From CS1-C013 sp964347265 (GTDB taxonomy: Archaea > Aenigmatarchaeota > Aenigmatarchaeia > Aenigmatarchaeales > Aenigmatarchaeaceae), in assembly GCA_964347265.1 (NCBI GenBank), contig CAYFXV010000001.1, forward strand, positions 133,674 through 197,673: a DNA stretch of 64,000 nt. Direction: 5' to 3'. Positions within the stretch are counted from its first letter, which is position 1. Each line of letters starts with the position of its first letter. Positions 35,150 to 43,213 of the stretch are shown here, in pieces. The notes beneath the pieces were generated by a model. That model had not been told where the DNA came from and made no database searches. It worked only from the letters and a program-made list of their open reading frames with translations. A program made the translations under genes and the position numbers.

Positions 35150-37258
35150 ATGATGACTGTTAATAAAATAAAAAATAATTTTGTGTATTCATTCTTATTG
35201 ATTTTATTAATTTGGTTTTTATTTTTTGTTATTTTTGTAATTGCAACACAGCCTAGCATAAACAGAGTACCGACTGCATGTGTAGATTCAGATGGTGATT
35301 GTGATGTTGAGAACATTAATCTAAGTGATAATATCTATGAGAGTGTTAACTTGAAGACATCTCCCTTTGGTTGGATTAATGCAACTGATTGGGATCAAGA
35401 TGTGCCTGCTGGAAATACAATAGATAATGCGACATTGTATGTTGAATGGTACACTGATACTGGTAAAGGTGCTGGTAATATCTATGTAGGATATTATAAC
35501 AGTACTGATTGGGTTAATTGTACAAGTCCTTTGAGTGAAAGTGGAGGTGAAGTAGATACAACATGTGATGTTTCTAGTCTGTCTCTTTCACAGTTGAATA
35601 ATATAAAAGTTAGATTTAGGGGTGAGGATTTAGATCAACGTAACCCTGCTTATGCTTATGTTGATTATATTTACATTGAGGTTAATTATTCTGCTCCACC
35701 TTTGTGGGCAAATCAAACAACAAATGACACAAATAATGTTATACTTTCCAAAAAAGCCATAAATTTATCAGCACAAGGATATGATGATGTAGGTTTAGAC
35801 TATGCTTGGCTTTCTACAAATGAAAGTGGTGAATGGAAAAATTATACTGATGGAACTTATGGATCACCAATGTATTTGAATGGTGTATCGGAAACTTGGA
35901 CTTGGAGTAATTTCACTTGGAAGAATGATTCATTTTCTTATGGACTGGTTGGATGGAAAATTTATTACAACGATACATGGGGAAAAGAAAATGTTACAGA
36001 TAATTCTACATTTTTTGTTCAATTAGGAAGAATACCGACTGGATGTGTAGATTCAGATGGTGATTGTGATGTTGAGAACATTAATCTAAGTGATAATATC
36101 TATGAGAGTGTTAACTTGAAGACATCTCCCTTTGGTTGGATTAATGCAACTGATTGGGATCAAGATGTGCCTGCTGGAAATACAATAGATAATGCGACAT
36201 TGTATGTTGAATGGTACACTGATACTGGTAAAGGTGCTGGTAATATCTATGTAGGATATTATAACAGTACTGATTGGGTTAATTGTACAAGTCCTTTGAG
36301 TGAAAGTGGAGGTGAAGTAGATACAACATGTGATGTTTCTAGTCTGTCTCTTTCACAGTTGAATAATATAAAAGTTAGATTTAGGGGTGAGGATTTAGAT
36401 CAACGTAACCCTGCTTATGCTTATGTTGATTATATTTACATTGAGGTTAATTATTCTATGGCTGGCATGGGTTATTTAGAAGTTAATCTTTCATTGCCAC
36501 CTGATCCATACAATGTTATTCAAAATAATACTTTTACTATTAATGCAACTGTTTATTGTAGAAGTGGGAATTGTCAAAATGTTAATGGAACTGCTAGATA
36601 TAATCTCTCATCTGCAACGCCAGACACTCCGATGAATGTTACACCAGGAGAAGAACCATTTTACGTGAATGAAACTCCTGCTCTAGCAATGAAGTCTTGC
36701 CCAACAAACCCATTAAATGTTGATGATTTTTGCAATTTAACTTGGACCATTAATGCAACAGGTAATATTAACACTTATTGGGAAATCGATGTCTTATTTA
36801 ATTCATCTGATGGTGGTATTACAGACAATCATACAGATGATACAACAATATCAATACTTGATTGCACTGTGGATATTACTGCACAATGGTCTTCTATAAA
36901 ATTTGGTTTATTGTATCCGAGTACAGGACCACATGCAGCTCCTGACAATTCAAATGATAAATATAACATAACTGTTAATCCGGGAAGTTGTAATCTAGAT
37001 CTTTACATAAATGGAACAGATTTAACAAACATAACTTACAATTCTCAAATCGGTGTTGATAATGTAACATGGAGTAACACAAGTGAAGTAGCTGGTGAAT
37101 TTAATCTATCATCCACAGTTGATGTTATTAAGTTAGATGTTCCTCAAAATACAAATGTTACAACTTGGTATTGGATAAATGTTCCAGCTGTTTATGCCGG
37201 CTACTATAATGGAACAATTTATATATATGGTGTTGAAAATGGTGAAAATCCTCCTTAA
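35150..37258 (+). CDS. Secreted glycoprotein with two identical beta domains and an Ig-like domain
   Basis: I use the ATG at 35150 (702 aa), preceded by GAGGATG; an upstream in-frame ATG would only add residues overlapping the previous gene. A membrane or signal helix (about 11-32) precedes domain copy 1, an Ig-like domain, domain copy 2 and a sequon-rich tail. The two copies are identical over 415 nt. Each begins with an Asp-rich loop (DSDGDCDVE) that could bind calcium. The middle domain shares the string LDYAWLSTNESGEWKN with the 1,754-aa protein upstream, so domains have been exchanged within the cluster. The C-terminus has no obvious anchor. Confidence 0.78.
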   Translation: MMTVNKIKNNFVYSFLLILLIWFLFFVIFVIATQPSINRVPTACVDSDGDCDVENINLSDNIYESVNLKTSPFGWINATDWDQDVPAGNTIDNATLYVEWYTDTGKGAGNIYVGYYNSTDWVNCTSPLSESGGEVDTTCDVSSLSLSQLNNIKVRFRGEDLDQRNPAYAYVDYIYIEVNYSAPPLWANQTTNDTNNVILSKKAINLSAQGYDDVGLDYAWLSTNESGEWKNYTDGTYGSPMYLNGVSETWTWSNFTWKNDSFSYGLVGWKIYYNDTWGKENVTDNSTFFVQLGRIPTGCVDSDGDCDVENINLSDNIYESVNLKTSPFGWINATDWDQDVPAGNTIDNATLYVEWYTDTGKGAGNIYVGYYNSTDWVNCTSPLSESGGEVDTTCDVSSLSLSQLNNIKVRFRGEDLDQRNPAYAYVDYIYIEVNYSMAGMGYLEVNLSLPPDPYNVIQNNTFTINATVYCRSGNCQNVNGTARYNLSSATPDTPMNVTPGEEPFYVNETPALAMKSCPTNPLNVDDFCNLTWTINATGNINTYWEIDVLFNSSDGGITDNHTDDTTISILDCTVDITAQWSSIKFGLLYPSTGPHAAPDNSNDKYNITVNPGSCNLDLYINGTDLTNITYNSQIGVDNVTWSNTSEVAGEFNLSSTVDVIKLDVPQNTNVTTWYWINVPAVYAGYYNGTIYIYGVENGENPP
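35278..35692 (+). repeat. 415-bp in-gene repeat, copy 1
   Basis: Identical to 36043-36457 (offset 765 nt); it encodes the domain with the Asp-rich loop in the 702-aa protein. Confidence 0.92.
36043..36457 (+). repeat. 415-bp in-gene repeat, copy 2
   Basis: Partner of 35278-35692. The domain is also present in divergent form in the 176-aa protein just upstream. Confidence 0.92.
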
Positions 37259-37892
37259 AATATTGATTATTATTTTATTTTCCATTTTGCTATCGTCAGA
37301 AGTACATGCAATAAATCTTGGAAGCGTTGCAAAAAATAAATTTGCCGAGATATCAAATGATGAATCAGTAAAATTCAAAATGCTTTTTTGGAACGTTGAA
37401 AACGAATCTTATACTATGAAATTATCAGTAAAAGAGGCTCCAAAAGATTGGGTAATAATAATTGATCCTAACGAGTTTATTTTAAATAAGTCAATTGGTG
37501 AAGAATATATTAAATTACCACATATAAAAGAAAACATAAAAGCAAAAGTTGTTAATCTTTTTGTTAAAGCTGATAGCAATAGCAAACCTGGTAAATATTT
37601 TGTTATGATTGAAGCAGAAATTAAAATATTTAAAAATGAAACGACCGATATAACAATCGTTCCTAGAAAATTATTCAAATTTGAAATTGAATTAATGGAT
37701 TTTGATACTAACTTGAATAATGTAATTAAAAATAAGGAAACCATGATAGAATTTTCTGGTAATAGTTTTGATCATAATGATGAAATTCTAATAAGTAATG
37801 GAAAAAATGGAAAGCAAATAGATAGAAAATATTTTTATTCTATTGTTATATTTCTAATTGTCCTAATTTCAATAATAATATATAAAAAATGA
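37239..37892 (+). CDS. Anchored extracellular protein with NEW3-like domain and C-terminal membrane helix
   Basis: The start chosen is the ATG at 37239 (217 aa), which gives a clean signal peptide MVKILLKILIIILFSILLSS with an Ala-x-Ala-like end (VHA). The gene overlaps the upstream stop by 20 nt. A single NEW3/DUF916-like domain (AINLGSVAKNKFAEISNDES onward) is followed by a linker and a C-terminal membrane helix (YSIVIFLIVLISIIIYKK) with two terminal lysines. The layout matches the 312-aa protein at 23.6 kb. It is probably an accessory subunit. Confidence 0.72.
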   Translation: MVKILLKILIIILFSILLSSEVHAINLGSVAKNKFAEISNDESVKFKMLFWNVENESYTMKLSVKEAPKDWVIIIDPNEFILNKSIGEEYIKLPHIKENIKAKVVNLFVKADSNSKPGKYFVMIEAEIKIFKNETTDITIVPRKLFKFEIELMDFDTNLNNVIKNKETMIEFSGNSFDHNDEILISNGKNGKQIDRKYFYSIVIFLIVLISIIIYKK

Positions 37893-39172
37893 TAACTATG
37901 TTCAAAATTAGTATAACAAATAAAATCTTTTTAATTAGTATTTTTTCGATAATAGTTGCATTTTTAATGTTTTATTATAATCTGAGTGGAATTACTGGTT
38001 TTGTTGGGGCTGATGTAGCCATAAAATCAAAAACAGATGGAAATATATTTTTAAATTATAATTATAGTGTTAATTTAACATCAATTCAAAATATAACAGT
38101 AGAATTTATTAATACGGGAAGTACAAATTACACTGCAAGAATAGAAATAGCACTATATTTTTATAACAATACTACTGGTAACTTAGATGAATTAGCAACT
38201 TATTATGACGCTTCTGTTTTTCTATTTCCTGGAGAAAGAAAAAATTTTAAAATATCTTTTCTGCCAAACAGAGTAGGGATTTATTATATTAAAGCAAGAG
38301 TTATCTATGGTGCTAAAGTAGGAGAGCAATGGGGTAGTTTTTTTGTCTATTATCGATATACACAAATACCAGAAATAATTCATGTAGCAACATATCCTGG
38401 AGGTGGGACAATACCTAGGAAAGGAGAAGGAGGAATCACTAATTTAGATTTGGAATATAGAGATAAGGTCGAATTGTATCCTGGACAAGAGATTTTGTTA
38501 AGTGTAACTGTAAATAACACTGGGACAATTAATTTACACAACATGAAATTTTATTCTTCGACAACAGAATATATAGACTTTGAAGTGAATCCAAAAGAAA
38601 TTTATGAATTGGGACTCGGTGAGCATAGCATATTCTTAATTTCTTTAAAACTATCAGAAGATATCCCACCAGGAGAGTATGACTTCTTTTTTGAAGTATT
38701 GTGTCTAGAAATAAAAAGGACAGGAAATATAAAATTAAACATAACGCCTTTTGCTAAACCTCCATTAAAAGATGAAATTTATGATACAATATTAAATTAT
38801 GAATATCTTATCACAGAACTAGACTATGAAATATATCTAACATCTTCAAAAGGATTTAATACTTCAAGAGCTGAAAGGTATTTAGATAATGCCAAAAGAA
38901 ATTTACAAAGAGCGAGAGAGCGTTTTGATGAAGAAGATTATGAAGATGCGAGAGATGTTTTAGATAGAGTTAAAAGAGATTTAGAAAACGTTGTTTTTGA
39001 ACTAGCTGCTATTTCATTTAGAGTTTATGTTTATCCAGCCTACAGTCCTTTTTTAATATCGATATTATTATTAATGGTTTTAATTAGTATAATAATCGCT
39101 ATTTATTTGTATAAGAAAAGAAAGAAGAAAAAACCAAAGTTAATAAAAGAATTTACTGAAGAGGAGACATAA
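37889..39172 (+). CDS. Single-pass membrane protein with two CARDB/NEW3-like domains and a coiled coil
   Basis: This 427-aa protein overlaps the previous gene by 4 nt (ATGA). A first hydrophobic helix (about 10-30) leads into two beta domains (QNITVEFINTGSTNYTARIE; LLSVTVNNTGTINLHNMKFY). A helical segment rich in Arg, Glu and Asp (about 318-365, RNLQRARERFDEEDYEDARD) comes next, then a membrane span (about 387-410) and a Lys-rich cytoplasmic tail ending in Glu-Glu-Thr. The order of NEW3 domain, coiled coil, membrane span and charged tail matches the end of the 1,964-aa giant, so the two are probably related in that part. Confidence 0.75.
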   Translation: MITMFKISITNKIFLISIFSIIVAFLMFYYNLSGITGFVGADVAIKSKTDGNIFLNYNYSVNLTSIQNITVEFINTGSTNYTARIEIALYFYNNTTGNLDELATYYDASVFLFPGERKNFKISFLPNRVGIYYIKARVIYGAKVGEQWGSFFVYYRYTQIPEIIHVATYPGGGTIPRKGEGGITNLDLEYRDKVELYPGQEILLSVTVNNTGTINLHNMKFYSSTTEYIDFEVNPKEIYELGLGEHSIFLISLKLSEDIPPGEYDFFFEVLCLEIKRTGNIKLNITPFAKPPLKDEIYDTILNYEYLITELDYEIYLTSSKGFNTSRAERYLDNAKRNLQRARERFDEEDYEDARDVLDRVKRDLENVVFELAAISFRVYVYPAYSPFLISILLLMVLISIIIAIYLYKKRKKKKPKLIKEFTEEET

Positions 39173-39202
39173 GTTTAAAAATATTATAAATGGGATATAA
39201 TT

Positions 39203-39490
39203 ATGGGATTATTTGGTCCTTATATATACACAAACAAAAAAGGTAAGAAATTTTGGCTTCACATGAGAAAAAAAGGGAAATCTACTATATACTTTTTTTC
39301 AAAAGATCCTAGAGGAGCTATTAATAGCTTGCCAAGAGGTTTTACAGTTGTGGAAAACCCAAAAACAGGACTACCCTTCGTAAAAAGAAAAACAGGTGGA
39401 CTATTGGGTGGTCTATTTAAAAAGGTTACTGAGAAAAAATTAACAGAAGAAAAGACTACAGAAACATCACAAAAAACTGAAGGTGAATAA
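39203..39490 (+). CDS. Small basic protein of unknown function next to MinD-like ATPase
   Basis: This 95-aa soluble protein begins MGLFGPYIYTNKKGKKFWLH. Its core contains a YFFSKDPRGAINSLPRGFTV segment and a NPKTGLP turn, followed by a Gly-rich stretch and a Glu/Thr tail. I do not recognise a named family, but the compact, motif-like core suggests a conserved small archaeal protein. It ends directly against the ATG of the MinD-like gene, so the two are probably made together. It could be a regulator or adaptor of that ATPase. Confidence 0.65.
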   Translation: MGLFGPYIYTNKKGKKFWLHMRKKGKSTIYFFSKDPRGAINSLPRGFTVVENPKTGLPFVKRKTGGLLGGLFKKVTEKKLTEEKTTETSQKTEGE

Positions 39491-40255
39491 ATGGTAAGAA
39501 TAATAGGAATTGTATCAGGAAAGGGCGGTGTTGGAAAAACTACTGTAGGTCTAAACCTTGGAGCAGCTTTAGCTCATCACTTTAAAAAGAATGTTACTAT
39601 TGTTGACTGTAATGTTACAACATCACATTTAGGACTTTATTTAGGAATGTATTACTGTCCTATTACATTAAATAAGGTTTTAAGAGGAGAATATACTGTT
39701 GAAGAAGCTGTTCAACAACACCACACAGGATTAAAAGTAATACCAGCCTCTCTATCTTTAACAGATTTAGAAGGAATAGATATAACAGAAATAAGAAACA
39801 GTTTAAAATCAATCTTTGATAAAAATGATATCATATTATTAGATGCAAGTCCTGGTTTAGGAAGGGAAGCAGTAGCAACATTAAGAGCAAGCGATGAGGT
39901 ATTGTACATTACAAATCCTTATATTCCTTTTGCGATGGATATTGTAAGAAATCAAGAAATTGTTAATGAGATTGGAGTAAAACCTATAGGAATTGCTCTT
40001 AACATGGTTCATGACAAAAAATATGAAATGAATAAAAAAGAAATAGAAGAATTAACAAGATTACCTGTTATAGCTAAAATACCTTTTGACAGAAATATTC
40101 ATAAGAGTCTTGCTTTAAAAACTCCAGTCGTAACTTATAAGCCTTATACTGCTGCAAGTAAAGAAATCATAAATCTTGCTTCTAATTTAATTGGAGAAAC
40201 TTATAATTTTGAGGGTGCACTACAAAGATTTTTAAGAAAATTAAGATTAAGATAA
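39491..40255 (+). CDS. MinD/ParA-family ATPase, paralogue 2
   Basis: This 254-aa protein has KGGVGKT (11-17), a switch II DASPG and a basic C-terminal amphipathic helix (ALQRFLRKLRLR). Like paralogue 1 it has DCNVTTSHL with Asn in place of the second Asp of DxD, and a histidine pair just before the segment TGLKVIP (HHSG or HHTG). The shared features show recent common descent. It closes the second run of surface-protein genes as paralogue 1 closes the first. A role in placing surface complexes is inferred from this repeated arrangement. Confidence 0.9.
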   Translation: MVRIIGIVSGKGGVGKTTVGLNLGAALAHHFKKNVTIVDCNVTTSHLGLYLGMYYCPITLNKVLRGEYTVEEAVQQHHTGLKVIPASLSLTDLEGIDITEIRNSLKSIFDKNDIILLDASPGLGREAVATLRASDEVLYITNPYIPFAMDIVRNQEIVNEIGVKPIGIALNMVHDKKYEMNKKEIEELTRLPVIAKIPFDRNIHKSLALKTPVVTYKPYTAASKEIINLASNLIGETYNFEGALQRFLRKLRLR

Positions 40256-40286
40256 GCTTAAATTTTTTCATTTAAACAATATTCTC

Positions 40287-40775
40287 ATGTATAAAAAAGT
40301 TTTTTGGTTCTTGCTTGTATGGACAGTGTTCTCTTTAATATTACAAATGTTTGGTTATGAAATTTTAGATTCCATTATAATTGTTCTCATAATTGATTTA
40401 ATAGCACTAGGAGTAATTGTAGAAATTGGTAGGAAAAAACCATTAAAAGAAATTAATGAAAAAATTGCATCAAAAATTGAAAACATAGAAAATGTTTGCC
40501 AAAGCATACTTAAAAGTTCTGATGAAAATCCAATAATGGAAAAAATAGAAGGAAGAATAAATAAACAAAAAGAAGATGTAAATTATCTTTTAGATAAAAT
40601 GTCTAGAAAAGCTCTAGAATTAGAAGAGAAAATAAATAAGTTCGGATTAAATTTAGCTGAACATGTAGAAGATTTTACTGATAGGCTAGAAAAACTTGAA
40701 AATCCTGAAGAAACAGAAGAAACAGAAAGTTTTCCTATTGGAGAAACCGTATACATAGAAGAAGAAAAAACTTAA
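40287..40775 (+). CDS. Membrane protein with two N-terminal helices and a cytoplasmic coiled coil
   Basis: This 162-aa protein has a hydrophobic hairpin (residues about 5-46) followed by a charged helical region (about 52-135) with heptad-like repeats and an acidic tail. It has no known motif. It lies 31 nt after the MinD-like gene and before the ribosomal operon, so it may be the last member of the surface-apparatus cluster. Membrane anchors with coiled coils are common partners of MinD proteins, but I have only context for this. Confidence 0.68.
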   Translation: MYKKVFWFLLVWTVFSLILQMFGYEILDSIIIVLIIDLIALGVIVEIGRKKPLKEINEKIASKIENIENVCQSILKSSDENPIMEKIEGRINKQKEDVNYLLDKMSRKALELEEKINKFGLNLAEHVEDFTDRLEKLENPEETEETESFPIGETVYIEEEKT

Positions 40776-40800
40776 ATATATATTAAAATAATTAATCTAC

Positions 40801-40814
40801 ACTGCTTAAGCAGT
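40801..40814. promoter_or_regulatory. Perfect 14-nt palindrome in the leader of the L1 operon
   Basis: ACTGCTTAAGCAGT lies between a TATA-like stretch (AAATATATATTA, about 40774-40785) and the L1 start. In RNA it would form a 5-bp stem with a TTAA loop near the 5' end of the message. Archaeal L1 is known to repress its own mRNA through a structure resembling its 23S rRNA site. This leader is a candidate, but I cannot confirm that it is the binding element. Confidence 0.35.
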
Positions 40815-40842
40815 AGCATTGTGCGTTGACGAGTTGTTGAAA

Positions 40843-41481
40843 ATGGTTAATGAAAAAATAATTGAAGTTTTGAAAAAGACTAGAGACACAAAGAAAAGAA
40901 ACTTTAAACAAAGTTTTGATCTAGCCATTAATTTAAAAAATATAGATTTAAGAAAACCTGAAAATAGAATTAAAACTGAAATAAAATTACCAAATGGTTT
41001 GGGAAAAGAAACTAAAATAGGAGTTATTGTTGATTCTCTTTTACCTCAAACAAATAACATAGAAAATATTGTTATTATTAAAAAAGATCAATTATCAGGA
41101 TTCGGAAAAAATAAAAAAGAAGCAAAAAAAATTGTAAGGCAATGCAGATATTTTTTGGCTGAAGCTCCTTTAATGCCTTTAGTTGGAAAAAACTTAGGTC
41201 CTGTCTTAGCTCCTAGGAATCTTATGCCATTACCAATACCTCCAAATGCTAATTTAGGGGCAATGGTGAATGAAAAAAGAAATGTTTTAAAAATCCAGTT
41301 AAAAGAATCTCCAACAATTCATGTAGGTATTGGAACAGAAGATATGGATGATCAAAAAATTGCTGAAAATGTTGATGTTGTTATTAAAAATGTTATATCA
41401 AAACTTCCAAAAGGTAGAGAACAGGTTAAAAATTATGTTATTAAATTAACAATGGGTAAACCTGTTAAGTTTAAGTTGTGA
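40843..41481 (+). CDS. rpl1: Ribosomal protein L1 (uL1), archaeal type
   Basis: This protein forms the L1 stalk of the large ribosomal subunit, which guides deacylated tRNA out of the E site. The recognisable segments are KRNFKQSFDLAI near the start, LRKPENRIKTEIKLP, the domain-2 region PLMPLVGKNLGPVLAPRNLM and the terminal VIKLTMGKPVKFKL. I chose the ATG at 40843 (212 aa) because it aligns with the usual archaeal N-terminus; a TTG at 40819 would add eight residues. It heads the stalk operon, but L11, the usual first gene, is not next to it. The palindromic leader upstream may serve autoregulation. Confidence 0.95.
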   Translation: MVNEKIIEVLKKTRDTKKRNFKQSFDLAINLKNIDLRKPENRIKTEIKLPNGLGKETKIGVIVDSLLPQTNNIENIVIIKKDQLSGFGKNKKEAKKIVRQCRYFLAEAPLMPLVGKNLGPVLAPRNLMPLPIPPNANLGAMVNEKRNVLKIQLKESPTIHVGIGTEDMDDQKIAENVDVVIKNVISKLPKGREQVKNYVIKLTMGKPVKFKL

Positions 41482-41485
41482 TTAT

Positions 41486-41944
41486 ATGACTGTAAATTGG
41501 GATTCATTTGAAAAGGGAGTTTTCCTAGTTAATTGTCTAGCTATAATTTATAAAGATGGAAAAATTCTAATTGGAAGAATAGGAAAAGATCCTCATATAA
41601 AAGAATTAACTTGGCGTTTCCCTGGAGGAAGACCTAGATATGATAAACCTTTGGAAAAATCATTAAAAGAAGAAGTTAAGAAAAAAACTAATATTGATGT
41701 TAAAGTAAAGAAACTAATCTTTGCAAGAATTTATCCAGAAAAAAAAGAATTTTTATCTTTATATTATCTTTGTGAGTTTTATTTGTGTGAACCTATTGGT
41801 GGAATTGAAAAACCAGGAGAAAAATTTAAAGAATTAAAATGGATAAAACCAACAGAAGTTACTAAATATTTTACAACATCAATAGACCCTTTCATTTTAG
41901 AGTTTTTGAAAAAATTAGAGAGTGGAGAATATGAAAAAAGGTAG
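41486..41944 (+). CDS. Nudix-fold protein with a degenerate Nudix box
   Basis: This 152-aa protein has the Nudix core (ILIGRIGKDP, WRFPGG, LEEVKKKTNID-like helix, LSLYYLCEF, FKELKWI). In the box, which is normally GX5EX7REUXEEXGU, Gly48 is present but the first Glu is Lys54, Arg is Glu62, the catalytic Glu-Glu pair is Lys66-Lys67 and the Gly is Asn69. Only Glu63 of the metal-binding glutamates remains. The protein may bind nucleotides or RNA without hydrolysing them. It begins 4 nt after L1 and overlaps the P0 gene, so it is made with the ribosomal stalk proteins. Confidence 0.8.
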   Translation: MTVNWDSFEKGVFLVNCLAIIYKDGKILIGRIGKDPHIKELTWRFPGGRPRYDKPLEKSLKEEVKKKTNIDVKVKKLIFARIYPEKKEFLSLYYLCEFYLCEPIGGIEKPGEKFKELKWIKPTEVTKYFTTSIDPFILEFLKKLESGEYEKR

Positions 41945-42773
41945 GGAAGAGGTAAAACCTAAGAAAATAAAAGCTGTAGAAGATTTAGCTAATTTAATTA
42001 ATAGTTATAGTGTTGTAGGTATCTTAGATCTTTATAAAACTCCTGCTTCAGTTCTACAAACAACAAAAACAATTCTTAGAGGAAGAGCTCTTATAAAGGT
42101 TGCTAAAAAGAACATCATGGTACGTGCTTTAGAAAATGCTGGTAAAGAGAGTTTAAAAGAATTCACTGAAGGCTATCCTGCATTAATACTAACAAAAGAA
42201 GATCCTTTCAAGATATATAATTTCTTGCAAAGAAAAAAAGTTTCTGCACCTGCAAAGCCAGGCGATATTCCAGAAGAAGATATAGAAATTAAAGCTGGTC
42301 CTACAGATCTTATGCCTGGTCCTGCTATTTCAACTCTAACAAAAGTTAAAATTCCTGCAAAAGTTGAAGCTGGGAAAATTGCTGTTATTAGAGATAAGGT
42401 TGTTGCTAAAGCTGGTGAAAAAATTTCTTTGGATTTGGCATCTGCTTTACAATTATTAAAATTAAAACCAATGGAAGTTGGATTGAATGTTGTTGTTTTA
42501 GAAGAAAAAGGAATACTCTATAAAGGAGAACAATTGTTTATAGACGAGGAAAAAGTATTTAATGATTTTCGAACTGCAATACAAAATGCATTTAATTTGT
42601 CAATAAATTCTGCATATCCAACAAAAGTAACTATTAGTTTAATAATTACTAAAGCATTTTTGAATGCAAAACAATTGGGATTGGAAGCTGGAATAATTGA
42701 ACCTGGAATTATTGAAGATTTAATAGCAAAAGCGAAAGTGCAGGCTGAGGCTTTGAAAGCAAAGGTTGGTTAA
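41931..42773 (+). CDS. rplP0: Ribosomal protein P0 / L10 (uL10), archaeal type
   Basis: This protein is the base of the ribosomal stalk; it binds 23S rRNA together with L11 and carries P1 dimers. The ATG at 41931 gives 280 aa; a GTG 9 nt upstream is possible. The rRNA-binding domain includes SVVGILDLYKTPASVLQTTK and ALIKVAKKNIMVRALENAG. The archaeal insertion domain follows (KAGPTDLMPGPAISTL), and the C-terminal helices (about 230-280) that recruit P1 are present. The final Glu/Lys-rich acidic tail and GLFG-type end seen in many archaeal P0 proteins are missing here. It overlaps the Nudix-like gene by 14 nt. Confidence 0.93.
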   Translation: MKKGREEVKPKKIKAVEDLANLINSYSVVGILDLYKTPASVLQTTKTILRGRALIKVAKKNIMVRALENAGKESLKEFTEGYPALILTKEDPFKIYNFLQRKKVSAPAKPGDIPEEDIEIKAGPTDLMPGPAISTLTKVKIPAKVEAGKIAVIRDKVVAKAGEKISLDLASALQLLKLKPMEVGLNVVVLEEKGILYKGEQLFIDEEKVFNDFRTAIQNAFNLSINSAYPTKVTISLIITKAFLNAKQLGLEAGIIEPGIIEDLIAKAKVQAEALKAKVG

Positions 42774-42774
42774 C

Positions 42775-43209
42775 ATGATTGAAATAGTCGAAACTAAAGA
42801 TTATGAAAAAATTTGCAAATTAGCAAAAGCTGGTGGAGCAGATATGCATGATTTAGAGAAACTTGATTTAGTATGGATGGCTCTAGTTGACAAAGAAGAG
42901 GTTGGTGTATCTGGAATAAGGAATTTTGAAAAATATTATGTTGTTGATATGTTGGCTGTAAAGCCAGAATTTCATAAAAAAGGCATAGAAAAGAAATTAT
43001 TAGAAGCAATCATAGAACATGCCAAAAAAAACAAAATTAAAACTCTTTATACTATGTTTAAGAAAAGTCATAGAGAGTTTGGTTTAGAGGTTGGTTTTAA
43101 ACTTATTAATTTTGATGAACTGCCAAAAGATTATGATGGTGCATGTTTAACATGTGATCAAAGAGGTGAAACATGTTTTCCTGAACCTATGGAATTAAAT
43201 TTGAGGTGA
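42775..43209 (+). CDS. GNAT-family N-acetyltransferase with C-terminal Cys motif
   Basis: The start is the ATG at 42775, one base after the P0 stop (144 aa). The acetyl-CoA-binding region is recognisable as MLAVKPEFHKKGIEKKLLEA, with Glu where the second Gly of Q/RxxGxG is usual. The C-terminus carries GACLTCDQRGETC followed by FPEPMEL. A similar Cys-containing end occurs in some short N-acetylglutamate synthases of the ArgA type, so an amino-acid acetyltransferase is possible. Protein N-terminal or lysine acetylation is the alternative. It lies inside the ribosomal stalk operon. Confidence 0.8.
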   Translation: MIEIVETKDYEKICKLAKAGGADMHDLEKLDLVWMALVDKEEVGVSGIRNFEKYYVVDMLAVKPEFHKKGIEKKLLEAIIEHAKKNKIKTLYTMFKKSHREFGLEVGFKLINFDELPKDYDGACLTCDQRGETCFPEPMELNLR

Positions 43210-43213
43210 TAAA

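Noticed and set aside
1..40775. Tail-fibre-like or phage origin for the giant repetitive genes
   Set aside because: There are no capsid, terminase, integrase or portal genes. The proteins have signal peptides, membrane anchors and archaeal sequon-rich repeats, which fit envelope proteins.
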